Below, in pieces: positions 28,155 to 36,101 of a stretch of 64,000 nt of DNA. The DNA is from Salinispirillum marinum. Lineage in GTDB: Bacteria > Pseudomonadota > Gammaproteobacteria > Pseudomonadales > Natronospirillaceae. How positions within the stretch are numbered: the first letter of the stretch is position 1; every line of letters starts with the position of its first letter. The stretch lies in assembly GCF_042651565.1 (NCBI RefSeq), contig NZ_JBHSDF010000004.1; one strand, 5' to 3'. The notes beneath the pieces are model-generated. The model saw only the letters and a program-made list of their open reading frames with translations, did not search any database and was not told where the DNA came from. The position numbers and the translations under genes were made by a program.

Positions 28155-29135
28155 TTATCGACTGTAATACGCTTCCAGAATGCTGATGCCTTCTGCACCG
28201 GCTTTTGCAGCCCAGGTACCGCCCATTTCTTGACCAATGGCTTCCAAAGCAGACCGCAATTCGGCGGTCGGGGTTGAAATCTGCATACCCTCATCTGCTA
28301 GACGTTGGGTCGCTGTTTCTGCTTCAGCAATGGCCATTTCCCAACCGCGAGTTTCTGCAGCAGCGGCAGCTTCCAGAACCGCGGCTTGTACGTCAGCACT
28401 CAAACGGTTGAATGCACGCTCATTCACGAACACCATATTCTTTGGAATCCACGCTTGCACATCGGTGTAGTGATTGACGAAATCCCATGCCTGGCTAGAT
28501 ACACCTGTTGACGGCGACGTCACCATGCTGTTGATCATACCGGTACTGAATGCCGTAGGAATCTCTGGCGTTTGCACTGTCGTCGGTGACGCATTCAACA
28601 ACATTGACAACTCAGTCGTCATAGGAGAATAAGCGCGCATTCTCAAGCCGCTGATATCTTCAATAGTATTGATCGGTGTTTGACTGTAGATACCCTGTGC
28701 TGGCCAAGGCACGGCAAACAAGAACCTAATACCTTCTGAAGCCAAATGCGCTTCTACGGCAGGGCGTGAAACTTCCCAAAGTGCCCGCGCAGAATCCCAG
28801 TCGCTCGCTAGGAACGGGATGTTATCAATTTCAAACACTGGGTTGGAATTACCCATGTTCGCCATGAAAAGCTCACCCGCTTGTGCCTGGCCAGTACGCA
28901 CCGCACGGTGAATTTCGCCCTGTGGGAACAAGGATGCGCCGGAGTGCACGGTAATGCTCAACGCGCCATTGGTTGCATTGCTGATGTCCTCAGCAAATTG
29001 CTTGATATTAATGGTGTGATGAACGCCGTCGCCATAACCCGTCGCCAGATCCCAACGCGTCTGCGCGGAAGCGGTCGTGGTCAGTGCGGTAGCCATAACG
29101 GACGCAGCAAGTACTGCATGGATGGTCGTTTTCAT
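28155..29135 (-). CDS. TRAP substrate-binding protein (DctP type), system 1
   Basis: This is a 326-residue periplasmic binding protein. A signal peptide (MKTTIHAVL to ASA) precedes the mature WDLATGYGDGVHHT. It carries RAVRTG, DNIPFLASD and AVPWPAQGIYS, and the conserved carboxylate-binding Arg is expected in GLRMRAYS. It closely resembles the binding halves of the two fusion proteins at 36102-37577 and 38782-40332, so all three probably bind related solutes. ATG 29135 follows GAGAGG; the upstream in-frame extension crosses the promoter. The adjacent pxpABC genes suggest 5-oxoproline or a similar acid as ligand (inference). Confidence 0.92.
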   Translation of the reverse strand: MKTTIHAVLAASVMATALTTTASAQTRWDLATGYGDGVHHTINIKQFAEDISNATNGALSITVHSGASLFPQGEIHRAVRTGQAQAGELFMANMGNSNPVFEIDNIPFLASDWDSARALWEVSRPAVEAHLASEGIRFLFAVPWPAQGIYSQTPINTIEDISGLRMRAYSPMTTELSMLLNASPTTVQTPEIPTAFSTGMINSMVTSPSTGVSSQAWDFVNHYTDVQAWIPKNMVFVNERAFNRLSADVQAAVLEAAAAAETRGWEMAIAEAETATQRLADEGMQISTPTAELRSALEAIGQEMGGTWAAKAGAEGISILEAYYSR

Positions 29136-29218
29136 TTTTCTAGCCTCTCTGTTTTTTTTATGGTGTGTATTACTTCTTTTTCTTGGTCTACACACCATAA
29201 AAGTATAGTATAAAATTT

Positions 29219-29254
29219 ATTTGTCAATCAAACGTTAACGTTTTAACGACAAAT
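29219..29254. promoter_or_regulatory. 36-bp dyad in the divergent dctP1-pxpA promoter region
   Basis: The perfect 14-mer palindrome AAACGTTAACGTTT (29230-29243) is centred between ATTTGTC (29219-29225) and GACAAAT (29248-29254), which are also exact inverted repeats, so 28 of 36 positions are symmetric. On the minus strand TTGACA (29227-29222) overlaps it and TATACT lies about 14-16 bp downstream, so a protein bound here would cover the -35 region of the TRAP-1 operon. The adjacent MarR-like and LysR regulators are the candidates. Confidence 0.75.
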
Positions 29255-29346
29255 TGATACTAAGCAAAACACAAGCCAACCTACAATATTTGTATAGATG
29301 GCACACAAAGAGAAATCAAACACTGTCAAGCAAAGAGGGCCGTGCG

Positions 29347-30084
29347 ATGTTGTTGAATTGTGATCTGGGAGAGAGCTTTGGCGCTTGGACCATGGGCTTG
29401 GATCAAGAGGTTATGCCCTTGATCGACATGGCCAATGTGGCCTGTGGGTTCCATGCTTCCGACCCACTCATCATGCACAAAACGTTAACCTTAGCGAAAC
29501 AATACGGCGTGAAAATAGGCGCGCATCCAGCTTACCCGGACCTCGTGGGTTTTGGTCGACGCAGCATGAAGTGCACCAAAGATGAGCTTTCGACCATGGT
29601 TTGGTATCAAATCGGTGCACTGCAAGGCATCTGTCGGCCTCTAGGATTGAACGTCAGCTATGTAAAACCACACGGCGCCATGAACAACGATATGATGGCG
29701 AACAACGACCAACTGCGCATCATCATGGCCGCTGTGCATGCTTATGACCCTAATCTGCCGCTCATGATACCCATCAGTAATGACTATGCTGAGCATCAAG
29801 CCATGGCCGCCGAGATTGGACTTCGCCTTATTCTGGAAGCCTTTGCTGATCGCGCCTACGACGATACAGGCCGTTTAGTCTCACGCGCCAAACCTGGTGC
29901 AGTGCATCACGATGCAAGTATCATTGTGGCGCAAGCCAAATCCTTTGCGCATAAAGGCGGCATTACTTCCATCACGGGTCAATGGTTGGATTTACCCGCC
30001 GACTCTTTGTGTGTGCATGGCGACAATGCCGAATCGGTCGCTGCGGTTGCCCGCATTCGAGAGGCACTAGGAGATAAAGGATGA
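29347..30084 (+). CDS. pxpA: 5-oxoprolinase subunit PxpA (LamB/YcsF family)
   Basis: This is a 245-residue cytoplasmic subunit of the bacterial ATP-dependent 5-oxoprolinase, which opens 5-oxo-L-proline (pyroglutamate) to L-glutamate. The N-terminal NCDLGESFGAW, then VACGFHASDP, IGAHPAYPDLVGFGRR and YVKPHGAMNND are family signatures with conserved Asp/His metal or catalytic candidates. ATG 29347 follows GAGGG. An upstream in-frame ATG would extend into the promoter and is unlikely. The stop overlaps the pxpB start (ATGA). Confidence 0.95.
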   Translation: MLLNCDLGESFGAWTMGLDQEVMPLIDMANVACGFHASDPLIMHKTLTLAKQYGVKIGAHPAYPDLVGFGRRSMKCTKDELSTMVWYQIGALQGICRPLGLNVSYVKPHGAMNNDMMANNDQLRIIMAAVHAYDPNLPLMIPISNDYAEHQAMAAEIGLRLILEAFADRAYDDTGRLVSRAKPGAVHHDASIIVAQAKSFAHKGGITSITGQWLDLPADSLCVHGDNAESVAAVARIREALGDKG

Positions 30085-30770
30085 AGATTGAAGCGGTCTC
30101 CGAAAATACCATTCTTCTGACCTTTGGCGACACCATCAGCGAAGCTATTACGCCGCGCATCGTCGCGATGGAAAAACTGATTGAGCATCATCTGGCACCC
30201 TACCTCGTGGATTTAGTGCCCTCTTACACCACGTTATTGATGATCTACGATCTTGATCGTGCCGATTACCGCCTGATGCTGAGCTTGCTGCGCAAATTGG
30301 CTGATACGCTCGACGACCATGTACAGGAACATGACGACGGTCGAACCTTCGACATCCCCGTATGGTACGACCCCAGTGTGGGGTACGACTTGGAAAATTT
30401 GGCGAAAGAAAAGAACATCAGCGTGGGAGAAGTTATCCATATACACAGCAGCAAAACCTATCGGGTCTTTGCTGTAGGCTTCAATCCCGGCTTTGCCTTT
30501 CTCGGCAAAGTCGACGCACGTATTGCTACCCCACGTCATCACAGCCCGCGATCTTCGGTTGCACAGGGCAGTGTCGGAATTGCTGATGCGCAAACGGCGA
30601 TCTACCCGCTAACCTCACCGGGAGGTTGGCAGATTATTGGCCGCAGCCCAACGCAGTTTTTTGATCCCAAAGGCGACCCGCATACGGCATCCCTGTTACA
30701 AGTGGGTGACGAGGTTCGTTTTAAACCCATTCAGAAAGACGAATTTCTCGCTCTGGGAGGTCAACTATGA
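30081..30770 (+). CDS. pxpB: 5-oxoprolinase subunit PxpB (KipI family)
   Basis: This is a 229-residue subunit of 5-oxoprolinase, homologous to the N-terminal half of the PxpB/PxpC pair found fused in some species. Signatures are LVPSYTTLLMIYD, FDIPVWYDPSVGYDLE, VGFNPGFAFLG and GGWQIIGRSP. It overlaps pxpA and pxpC by 4 bp each, behind good ribosome sites, so the three subunits are made together. Confidence 0.95.
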   Translation: MKIEAVSENTILLTFGDTISEAITPRIVAMEKLIEHHLAPYLVDLVPSYTTLLMIYDLDRADYRLMLSLLRKLADTLDDHVQEHDDGRTFDIPVWYDPSVGYDLENLAKEKNISVGEVIHIHSSKTYRVFAVGFNPGFAFLGKVDARIATPRHHSPRSSVAQGSVGIADAQTAIYPLTSPGGWQIIGRSPTQFFDPKGDPHTASLLQVGDEVRFKPIQKDEFLALGGQL

Positions 30771-31723
30771 GTGCGCTACGTGTTGATAACCCCGGTTTTT
30801 TCGCCACCCTGCAAGATGCCGGGAGAACCGGTTCGCAACGCGCAGGTCTCACCGAAGGTGGCGCCGCCGACGAACATGCCTTCCGCTGGGCTAATAAATT
30901 GCTGAACAATCCGTTAGATTCGACTTGCGTTGAAATTTTGATGGGCAATTTCACGGCCACCCTCACGGCGGACGCCACGATAGCCATCGCCGGGGCCGAC
31001 ATGGGCTTTTCCATCAATGGTCTAGCTGCGGCCAATTGGTCCACCCATCGTTTGCAAGCGGGTGATCAACTAGCGTTCAAAACTGCGCGTTCAGGATTGC
31101 GCGCCTACCTCGCGGTAGCAGGCGGCTGGTTAACGCCCATCTTCTTTGGCAGTCGTTCCGTGGTAGTAAGGGAAAAGCTGGGAGGTTTCGATGGCGGCAA
31201 ACTGAAAGCCGGCGATCAACTCAGCTTTGCTAGCCATAGCCCGCGCCGTATGCGCCAGCTTGCGCCGCGTTATGTACCCGACTACAACAGCCCCTTGACC
31301 CTGAAGATCGTGCCCGGCTACCAATATCGGTCCTTCTCAGGTTTGGATCGACGGCGTTTGGGTAGTTCAAACTATCAAATCAGTAACCGCATCGACCGCA
31401 TGGGCTATCGCTTGGAAGGCCCACCGATCATCCCCACCATCGACGGCGTTATTTCTGAGGGCATTGCCATGGGTGCCGTGCAGGTACCGATGGACGGCCA
31501 ACCGATTGTGTTGCTGCGCGACCGGCAAACCATTGGTGGTTACCCCAAAATTGGGTGTGTCACCTCATTGTGCTGCAGTCGTTTGAGTCAACGCGGCGCA
31601 GGAACGCCAGTGAATTTTGAATTCATTGATCTGAGTACCGCGCAGGGCGAGCGTCAGGTGTTCAACCGGTTCTTTAAAGCGGCGGACTGGGATATGGATG
31701 GGGAGACATTACTTTGGCCTTAG
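30767..31723 (+). CDS. pxpC: 5-oxoprolinase subunit PxpC (biotin-dependent carboxyltransferase-like, KipA family)
   Basis: This is a 318-residue subunit of 5-oxoprolinase. Signatures are DNPGFFATLQDAGRTGSQRA near the N-terminus, EILMGNFT, VVPG-type QYRSF, SNRIDRMGYRLEG and GAVQVPMDGQPIVLLRDRQT. GGAGG precedes the ATG, which overlaps the pxpB stop. The palindromic element at 31731 begins 7 bp after the stop codon. Confidence 0.95.
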   Translation: MSALRVDNPGFFATLQDAGRTGSQRAGLTEGGAADEHAFRWANKLLNNPLDSTCVEILMGNFTATLTADATIAIAGADMGFSINGLAAANWSTHRLQAGDQLAFKTARSGLRAYLAVAGGWLTPIFFGSRSVVVREKLGGFDGGKLKAGDQLSFASHSPRRMRQLAPRYVPDYNSPLTLKIVPGYQYRSFSGLDRRRLGSSNYQISNRIDRMGYRLEGPPIIPTIDGVISEGIAMGAVQVPMDGQPIVLLRDRQTIGGYPKIGCVTSLCCSRLSQRGAGTPVNFEFIDLSTAQGERQVFNRFFKAADWDMDGETLLWP

Positions 31724-31730
31724 GGATTAG

Positions 31731-31855
31731 TTAAAAGCCTCTTTTTCTCAATCTGGCGGTGTTAAAAATGGTCTCAAATGCTCATTTACACTCAGTAAAC
31801 TGCGCGTTCTCGACCATTTTTGCCTAGCCAGATTTTCGCCTCCGAGACTTTTTAA
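31731..31855 (+). repeat. Multi-stem palindromic element, copy A
   Basis: This is a ~125-bp interrupted palindrome with nested stems: AATCTGGC (31750-31757) with GCCAGATT (31827-31834), AAAAATGGTC (31764-31773) with GACCATTTTT (31812-31821), and TTTAC (31785-31789) with GTAAA (31795-31799), plus imperfect outer arms TTAAAAG...CTTTTTAA. Copy B at 63579-63704 (opposite orientation) keeps the plan and the blocks CTCAATCT and TTTGCCTAGC while changing paired bases together. It lies between the convergent pxpC and dctM2 genes. It may be a MITE-like repeat or a functional 3'-end element. Confidence 0.8.
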
Positions 31856-31896
31856 ACCTCCAGTTAGTCTCTTCATTTACTTCGCAAAATACTGGC

Positions 31897-31931
31897 AAAA
31901 AAAACCCGCACAAGAATGAACGATGTGCGGG
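31897..31931 (-). terminator. Rho-independent terminator of TRAP system 2
   Basis: CCCGCACA (31905-31912) pairs with TGTGCGGG (31924-31931). Read on the minus strand, the hairpin is followed by eight T (31904-31897). It lies about 47 bp after the dctM2 stop. Confidence 0.85.
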
Positions 31932-31977
31932 AAAACAGAGAGCTGTTTTTGACGCGAGGCGTCAGAATTCGTTTAGG

Positions 31978-33258
31978 TCATCCTTGGCTGGGTAGCCACA
32001 GGGCCAGTTGAGGGTACGCAATCAGCAAGCCCGCCATGATTAACATGACGAATATGTAAGGGATCACCCCAATCATCACGTCGCTGAACGGCTCACCTTT
32101 ACGCGCGGCTTGCACAATGTACAGATTGAGCCCCACCGGCGGCGTAATGAGCGCCAACTCGACAAAAATAATCAATACGATACCGAACCATACCGGATCA
32201 TAGCCTAAACCAAACACAATCGGCGTCAGTATTGGAATGGTGATCACCATCAACGACAGTGTTTCTATAAAGAACCCCAAAATGAACAAGATCAACAACA
32301 CCATCAACAACATCTGCGTGGCAGAAAGGTCATATTGATTGATGAACTGTGTAAGTTGTTGCGACAAGCCCGCCGCACTCATGGCAAAGTTTAAAAATGC
32401 CGCCGCCATGATGATCAACATGATCATAGCCGTGGTTTTAATGGTGCCGTCCAACGCATCAAGAATGTTGCGCAAGGTCAACTTCCGGTACGCCGCCGCC
32501 ATGATCATTGAAGCCGTCACACCAATGGCCGCAGACTCCGAAGGCGTTGCCCAGCCGGTATAAATAGAACCAATAATCACCGCAAATAACAGCAACAGCG
32601 GCACCAAATGAATCAGGCTCGAAAAGCGCATTTTCCAAGTTGCGGGCCGACTAGGGCCACCCAACTCGGGCTTCCACCAACACAGCACGGCCGACACCAC
32701 AACAAACAAACCGGCCAGCAATAAACCGGGAATCAACCCCGCCATAAATAACTGAGGTATGGAGGTTTCGGTTAAAAAGCCATAAACAATCAAGTTAATG
32801 GACGGCGGAATAATAATGCCTAATGTACCGCCTGCAGCAATGGTACCGAGAAACAACTTAGGGTCATACTTCAACGCCCGTTGTTGTGGCAAGGCTACCG
32901 TAGAAACGGTTGCAGCTGTCGCCACCGATGAGCCGGATGTGGCGGAGAAAAACGTCGATGTCACAACATTCGAATGCAATAACCCACCGGGTAACCAGGA
33001 CAACCAATAGTCCAACGCATCATAGGCGCGCGCGGCAATACCGCTGCGTACAATCATTTGCCCCATTAAGACAAATAACGGAATGGATAACAGCAAAAAC
33101 GAGTTCGCCGAAGACCACATGTTTTGGCCCAAGGCACGGACCAAAGGAAACGGCGAAAAGAATATGTCTAATCCAAAGGCCAGAAACACTAAGGTCACAG
33201 CCACTGGAATGGTAAGAAACAGCATTACCAGAATGCCGATGATCATAAATAACAGCAT
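31978..33258 (-). CDS. TRAP transporter large membrane subunit (DctM type), system 2
   Basis: This is a 426-residue DctM permease with about 12 spans. Blocks are SGSSVATAATVSTVALPQQ, GIIIPPSINLIVYG, GWATPSESAAIG and ITPPVGLNLYIVQA. AGAGG precedes ATG 33258. It is the last gene of a four-gene unit (DUF1445, dctP2, dctQ2, dctM2) and is followed by a strong terminator. It is related to, but clearly diverged from, the system 1 subunit. Confidence 0.93.
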   Translation of the reverse strand: MLLFMIIGILVMLFLTIPVAVTLVFLAFGLDIFFSPFPLVRALGQNMWSSANSFLLLSIPLFVLMGQMIVRSGIAARAYDALDYWLSWLPGGLLHSNVVTSTFFSATSGSSVATAATVSTVALPQQRALKYDPKLFLGTIAAGGTLGIIIPPSINLIVYGFLTETSIPQLFMAGLIPGLLLAGLFVVVSAVLCWWKPELGGPSRPATWKMRFSSLIHLVPLLLLFAVIIGSIYTGWATPSESAAIGVTASMIMAAAYRKLTLRNILDALDGTIKTTAMIMLIIMAAAFLNFAMSAAGLSQQLTQFINQYDLSATQMLLMVLLILFILGFFIETLSLMVITIPILTPIVFGLGYDPVWFGIVLIIFVELALITPPVGLNLYIVQAARKGEPFSDVMIGVIPYIFVMLIMAGLLIAYPQLALWLPSQG

Positions 33259-33284
33259 GTTGAACGCCTCTTATTATTGCTCGG

Positions 33285-33857
33285 TTAATACTCAATTTCT
33301 TCTGCAGATTCCGGGCAGAAGTAACGTTCAAAGGCTGCTTTATCGTTCACAAATATCGCGAAGAAAGCACGAATCGTTAATAAGAGCGTAACAAACGAAA
33401 ACCAAACATAACCACTTATCCATATAGCATGCGGTATCCACATCGGCGTCGACATAACGGTATTAGACAATGACCCATTACGTAAGGAACGTGCCAGAAC
33501 GGGATAAGCATAATAGGTAATTAATAGCGTCATCGTGGTCAGGGTAAGAATGGCCAACATATCCATTATGCGTTTCAAAAAGTCCGGACTCTTTTGATAA
33601 CCAATATCTATTCTGATATGCGCCTTTTCAAATAAGGCATGGGCCAAACCCCAAGAGGTTAATACGGCCAACAAATAGCCCGAATATTCATGGACGAATC
33701 GGAAGGAGACACCGAAGAGCTTTCTCGTAAACACTTCTAACGTAATCATGGCAATGGTGGCCAGGAGCAACGCTCCTAGCACCCATGCGATGACGCGAGA
33801 AGCCGACCTGGTAAAGCGTGTCACCTGTTCAAGCAGGTTATTAACCAGAGTCAACAT
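33285..33857 (-). CDS. TRAP transporter small membrane subunit (DctQ type), system 2
   Basis: This is a 190-residue DctQ protein with four membrane spans. RKLFGVSFRFVHEYSGYLLA and ALFEKAHIRIDIGYQ match the family. GAGAGG lies before ATG 33857, and the gene sits 30 bp after dctP2 and 26 bp before dctM2. Confidence 0.88.
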   Translation of the reverse strand: MLTLVNNLLEQVTRFTRSASRVIAWVLGALLLATIAMITLEVFTRKLFGVSFRFVHEYSGYLLAVLTSWGLAHALFEKAHIRIDIGYQKSPDFLKRIMDMLAILTLTTMTLLITYYAYPVLARSLRNGSLSNTVMSTPMWIPHAIWISGYVWFSFVTLLLTIRAFFAIFVNDKAAFERYFCPESAEEIEY

Positions 33858-33887
33858 AACGCGACCTCTCTGTTCTTGTTATGGTAA

Positions 33888-34940
33888 TTATTTGCTGGCG
33901 GTCAAGCCGACAATGGTACCGACGCGATCATTCCACATCGTCACCACGCTGTCGTCTACTCGACGTGCCCAATTCGGCAGTACCGTATTTTCCAGCACAT
34001 CGCGGGCGGTTGCCAAATCGGCTTCACTGGGCGATACCAGCGTCATATTTTGCGCTTCGCCACGCTCACAGGTACCTGTTCCGGTGAGGCAAGCCACACC
34101 TTGCTGGGTATCCACTTCAGCGTTCGCCCATACTTCTTCAATAAAATCTTCTTGCATGGTGCGTTCCAAGGTGGCTTGTTGTGCCGCCGAAAGCGAATTC
34201 CATTTATCGAGCGAAATGGCGGTCAGTACATAGTCCCAACCACCGGCAGGTAGGGTGTAGAGATAGTTGGCCATTTCATACCAAGCTGAGCTGTAGCCTG
34301 ACATTGAGCCAGTAACCGCACAATCAATCACGCCACGATCCAAGGCGCCGGGTACTTCGTTAAAGGCGATATTCAGTGCCTTGGCACCGACCGCTTCCAA
34401 GAACTCCAGTGTCGTCCGGCCGCTGGCCCGAATCGCCCGACCATTCAAGTCTTCCAGATTCTCCACCGGATCACGGCAGAATACGACCTGCTGTGGATAA
34501 GGCACAATCGCCAGTACTTTACTGTCAAAACGGCGCTGCATGCCCATATCGGCGATTGGCAAATAGGCCTCCGCTACACGACGGGCATCGGCCACCGTCA
34601 GCGACAACATCGGCATATCCAATGCTTCGATTTCTGGAGCGTCAGCCACCGCATAGTCAGCCACGGTCATGGCCACATCAAACAAACCTTCCGACAGTAA
34701 GTTATAAACGTCTCCACCCGGCACGCCCATCTGATCATGCGTCGTTAACTGGACGTCGAAACCGGCACCTGCTCCGGGTAAGGTTTCAGACCAATACGGA
34801 TTTTCAAACCGGCGGTGCAGTTCCAAACCCGACCAACTGCCCACTACGCTCAGCGAAGCAGACTGTGCCATGGCGGGCGCGCCCATCAAGAGTGAGCCGC
34901 CTACAGCGGCCATGGTGATCATCGTGTGTAGAGTTTTCAT
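33888..34940 (-). CDS. TRAP substrate-binding protein (DctP type), system 2
   Basis: This is a 350-residue periplasmic binding protein with a signal peptide ending APAMA. It belongs to a different DctP branch from system 1: the body has VPYPQQVVFCRDPVENLEDL, GRAIRASGRTT (with the likely carboxylate-binding Arg) and AVTGSMSGYSSAWYEMANYLY. An insertion (about residues 285-300, GVACLTGTGTCERG) contains a Cys pair that may form a disulfide. ATG 34940 follows GAGG. Being behind the DUF1445 gene suggests D-glutamate, 5-oxoproline or a related acid as solute (inference). Confidence 0.88.
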   Translation of the reverse strand: MKTLHTMITMAAVGGSLLMGAPAMAQSASLSVVGSWSGLELHRRFENPYWSETLPGAGAGFDVQLTTHDQMGVPGGDVYNLLSEGLFDVAMTVADYAVADAPEIEALDMPMLSLTVADARRVAEAYLPIADMGMQRRFDSKVLAIVPYPQQVVFCRDPVENLEDLNGRAIRASGRTTLEFLEAVGAKALNIAFNEVPGALDRGVIDCAVTGSMSGYSSAWYEMANYLYTLPAGGWDYVLTAISLDKWNSLSAAQQATLERTMQEDFIEEVWANAEVDTQQGVACLTGTGTCERGEAQNMTLVSPSEADLATARDVLENTVLPNWARRVDDSVVTMWNDRVGTIVGLTASK

Positions 34941-35007
34941 GTTCCAACCTCTATGGTTATTGTAGTTATCACCTCGATTGAGGATCACTTTCTGTTGAAG
35001 CATTCTA

Positions 35008-35796
35008 TTAAGAGTACTCCAACTCCCAGTTTTGCCTATCAGTGATGAGCATTTTTCCTGGGCTATGCGTTATAGCTATCGGTAATTTGGCGTTCATAGC
35101 CGCCAGTTGTGACGTCACACCACAGGCCCAAAACGACGTGATGTCGGTGTCCTGAACAATGGGTGGATCGCCAAACTCGGGCTGGGCAAAGTTAGTTATG
35201 CCAATGTGTTCCGGAGCACCAATGTGCACGGGTGAACCATGAACCTTCGACATATTTGTTGTTATTTGTACGGCTTTAATGGCATCGCTTGACCGCATAG
35301 CACGCATGGACACCACCAGTTCACCATGAAAAGGCGCGACGGACTTAAGTGGAATGTTGGTTCGGTACATGGGCACGTTCGTGCCTGCTTCGATGTGTCG
35401 AACACCGACTCCATGCTGCACAAGCGACTCTTCAAACGAAAAAGAACAGCCGATATAAAAGGACACAAAGTTATCCTGCCACAGTGCAGAAATATCCAAT
35501 ACTTCGGTATCTAATGCGCCATGTCTGTACACGCGATATCCCGGCACATCGGTACGGACATCAATATGTTCACCCAGTTCCGTTGGAAATGGATCACCCG
35601 GCTCGCTGACATGCAATATCGGGCAGGCTTTGGGATTGGCAACACAGAATTTAAGAAACGCATGAGCATATTGCTCTTCCATAATCATCAAATTCGCCTG
35701 TGCAAACCCAGGACATAAACCGCTGGTGGTCGCTAACGGCGCATTGGTCCGGATATATTCCCGTGCCGCCTTGGGTGACATCGATGCATTGATCAT
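35008..35796 (-). CDS. DUF1445 / D-glutamate cyclase-type putative hydro-lyase
   Basis: This is a 262-residue cytoplasmic enzyme of the DUF1445 family. Signatures are SGLCPGFAQANLMIM, FCVANPKACPILHVSEPGDP, FYIGCSFSFEESL and the C-terminal ITHSPGKMLITD. The mammalian relative (C14orf159) converts D-glutamate to 5-oxo-D-proline, and bacterial members are annotated as putative hydro-lyases. It heads the TRAP-2 operon and lies 3.3 kb from pxpABC, so a role in glutamate/5-oxoproline turnover fits. PxpABC is known to act on the L-isomer, so the enzymes need not form a direct pathway. Ribosome site weak. Confidence 0.88.
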   Translation of the reverse strand: MINASMSPKAAREYIRTNAPLATTSGLCPGFAQANLMIMEEQYAHAFLKFCVANPKACPILHVSEPGDPFPTELGEHIDVRTDVPGYRVYRHGALDTEVLDISALWQDNFVSFYIGCSFSFEESLVQHGVGVRHIEAGTNVPMYRTNIPLKSVAPFHGELVVSMRAMRSSDAIKAVQITTNMSKVHGSPVHIGAPEHIGITNFAQPEFGDPPIVQDTDITSFWACGVTSQLAAMNAKLPIAITHSPGKMLITDRQNWELEYS

Positions 35797-36101
35797 TCAA
35801 AAATACTCAGTGACTTACTTCATGCCAGTCAAATTAGGTTTGGGGCTAAGATTAGTCAAATCAGTAATTTGGATGGATATGGATAGGAATTTCCGATACT
35901 TAGCCAATCACGTGGTTTTTATGCCGACGCATTATTCGGCTACAAATATTTACAAATGACGTTTCTTGCTGAACTTTCAAGGCGTTAGACCATGCAGACA
36001 ATCATCTTTAAATACATTACACCAATGAATCGTTGACTATTAATCAACGTAAAAATATCGTCTTGCGCGTCTTCGTATTAAAATATTCTTAGGAGCACCC
36101 T
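35797..36101. other. AT-rich divergent intergenic region
   Basis: These 305 bp separate the DUF1445/TRAP-2 operon (minus) from the fusion-protein/LysR operon (plus) and must hold both promoters. The sequence is visibly more AT-rich than the flanking genes. The only strong site is the inverted repeat at 36031-36049. No coding sequence is supported. Confidence 0.5.
36031..36049. promoter_or_regulatory. LysR-type operator candidate upstream of the fusion-protein operon
   Basis: CGTTGACTATTAATCAACG has perfect 6-bp arms around a 7-nt centre and contains the T-N11-A core of LysR-family boxes. It is 53 bp before the start of the SBP-DUF1566 gene whose operon encodes a LysR regulator. Its right half AATCAACGTAAA resembles AATCAAACGTTAA in the pxpA/dctP1 region (from 29226) and AATCAAACGTCAA (minus strand, 38685-38673) before the second fusion gene. 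Confidence 0.65.
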
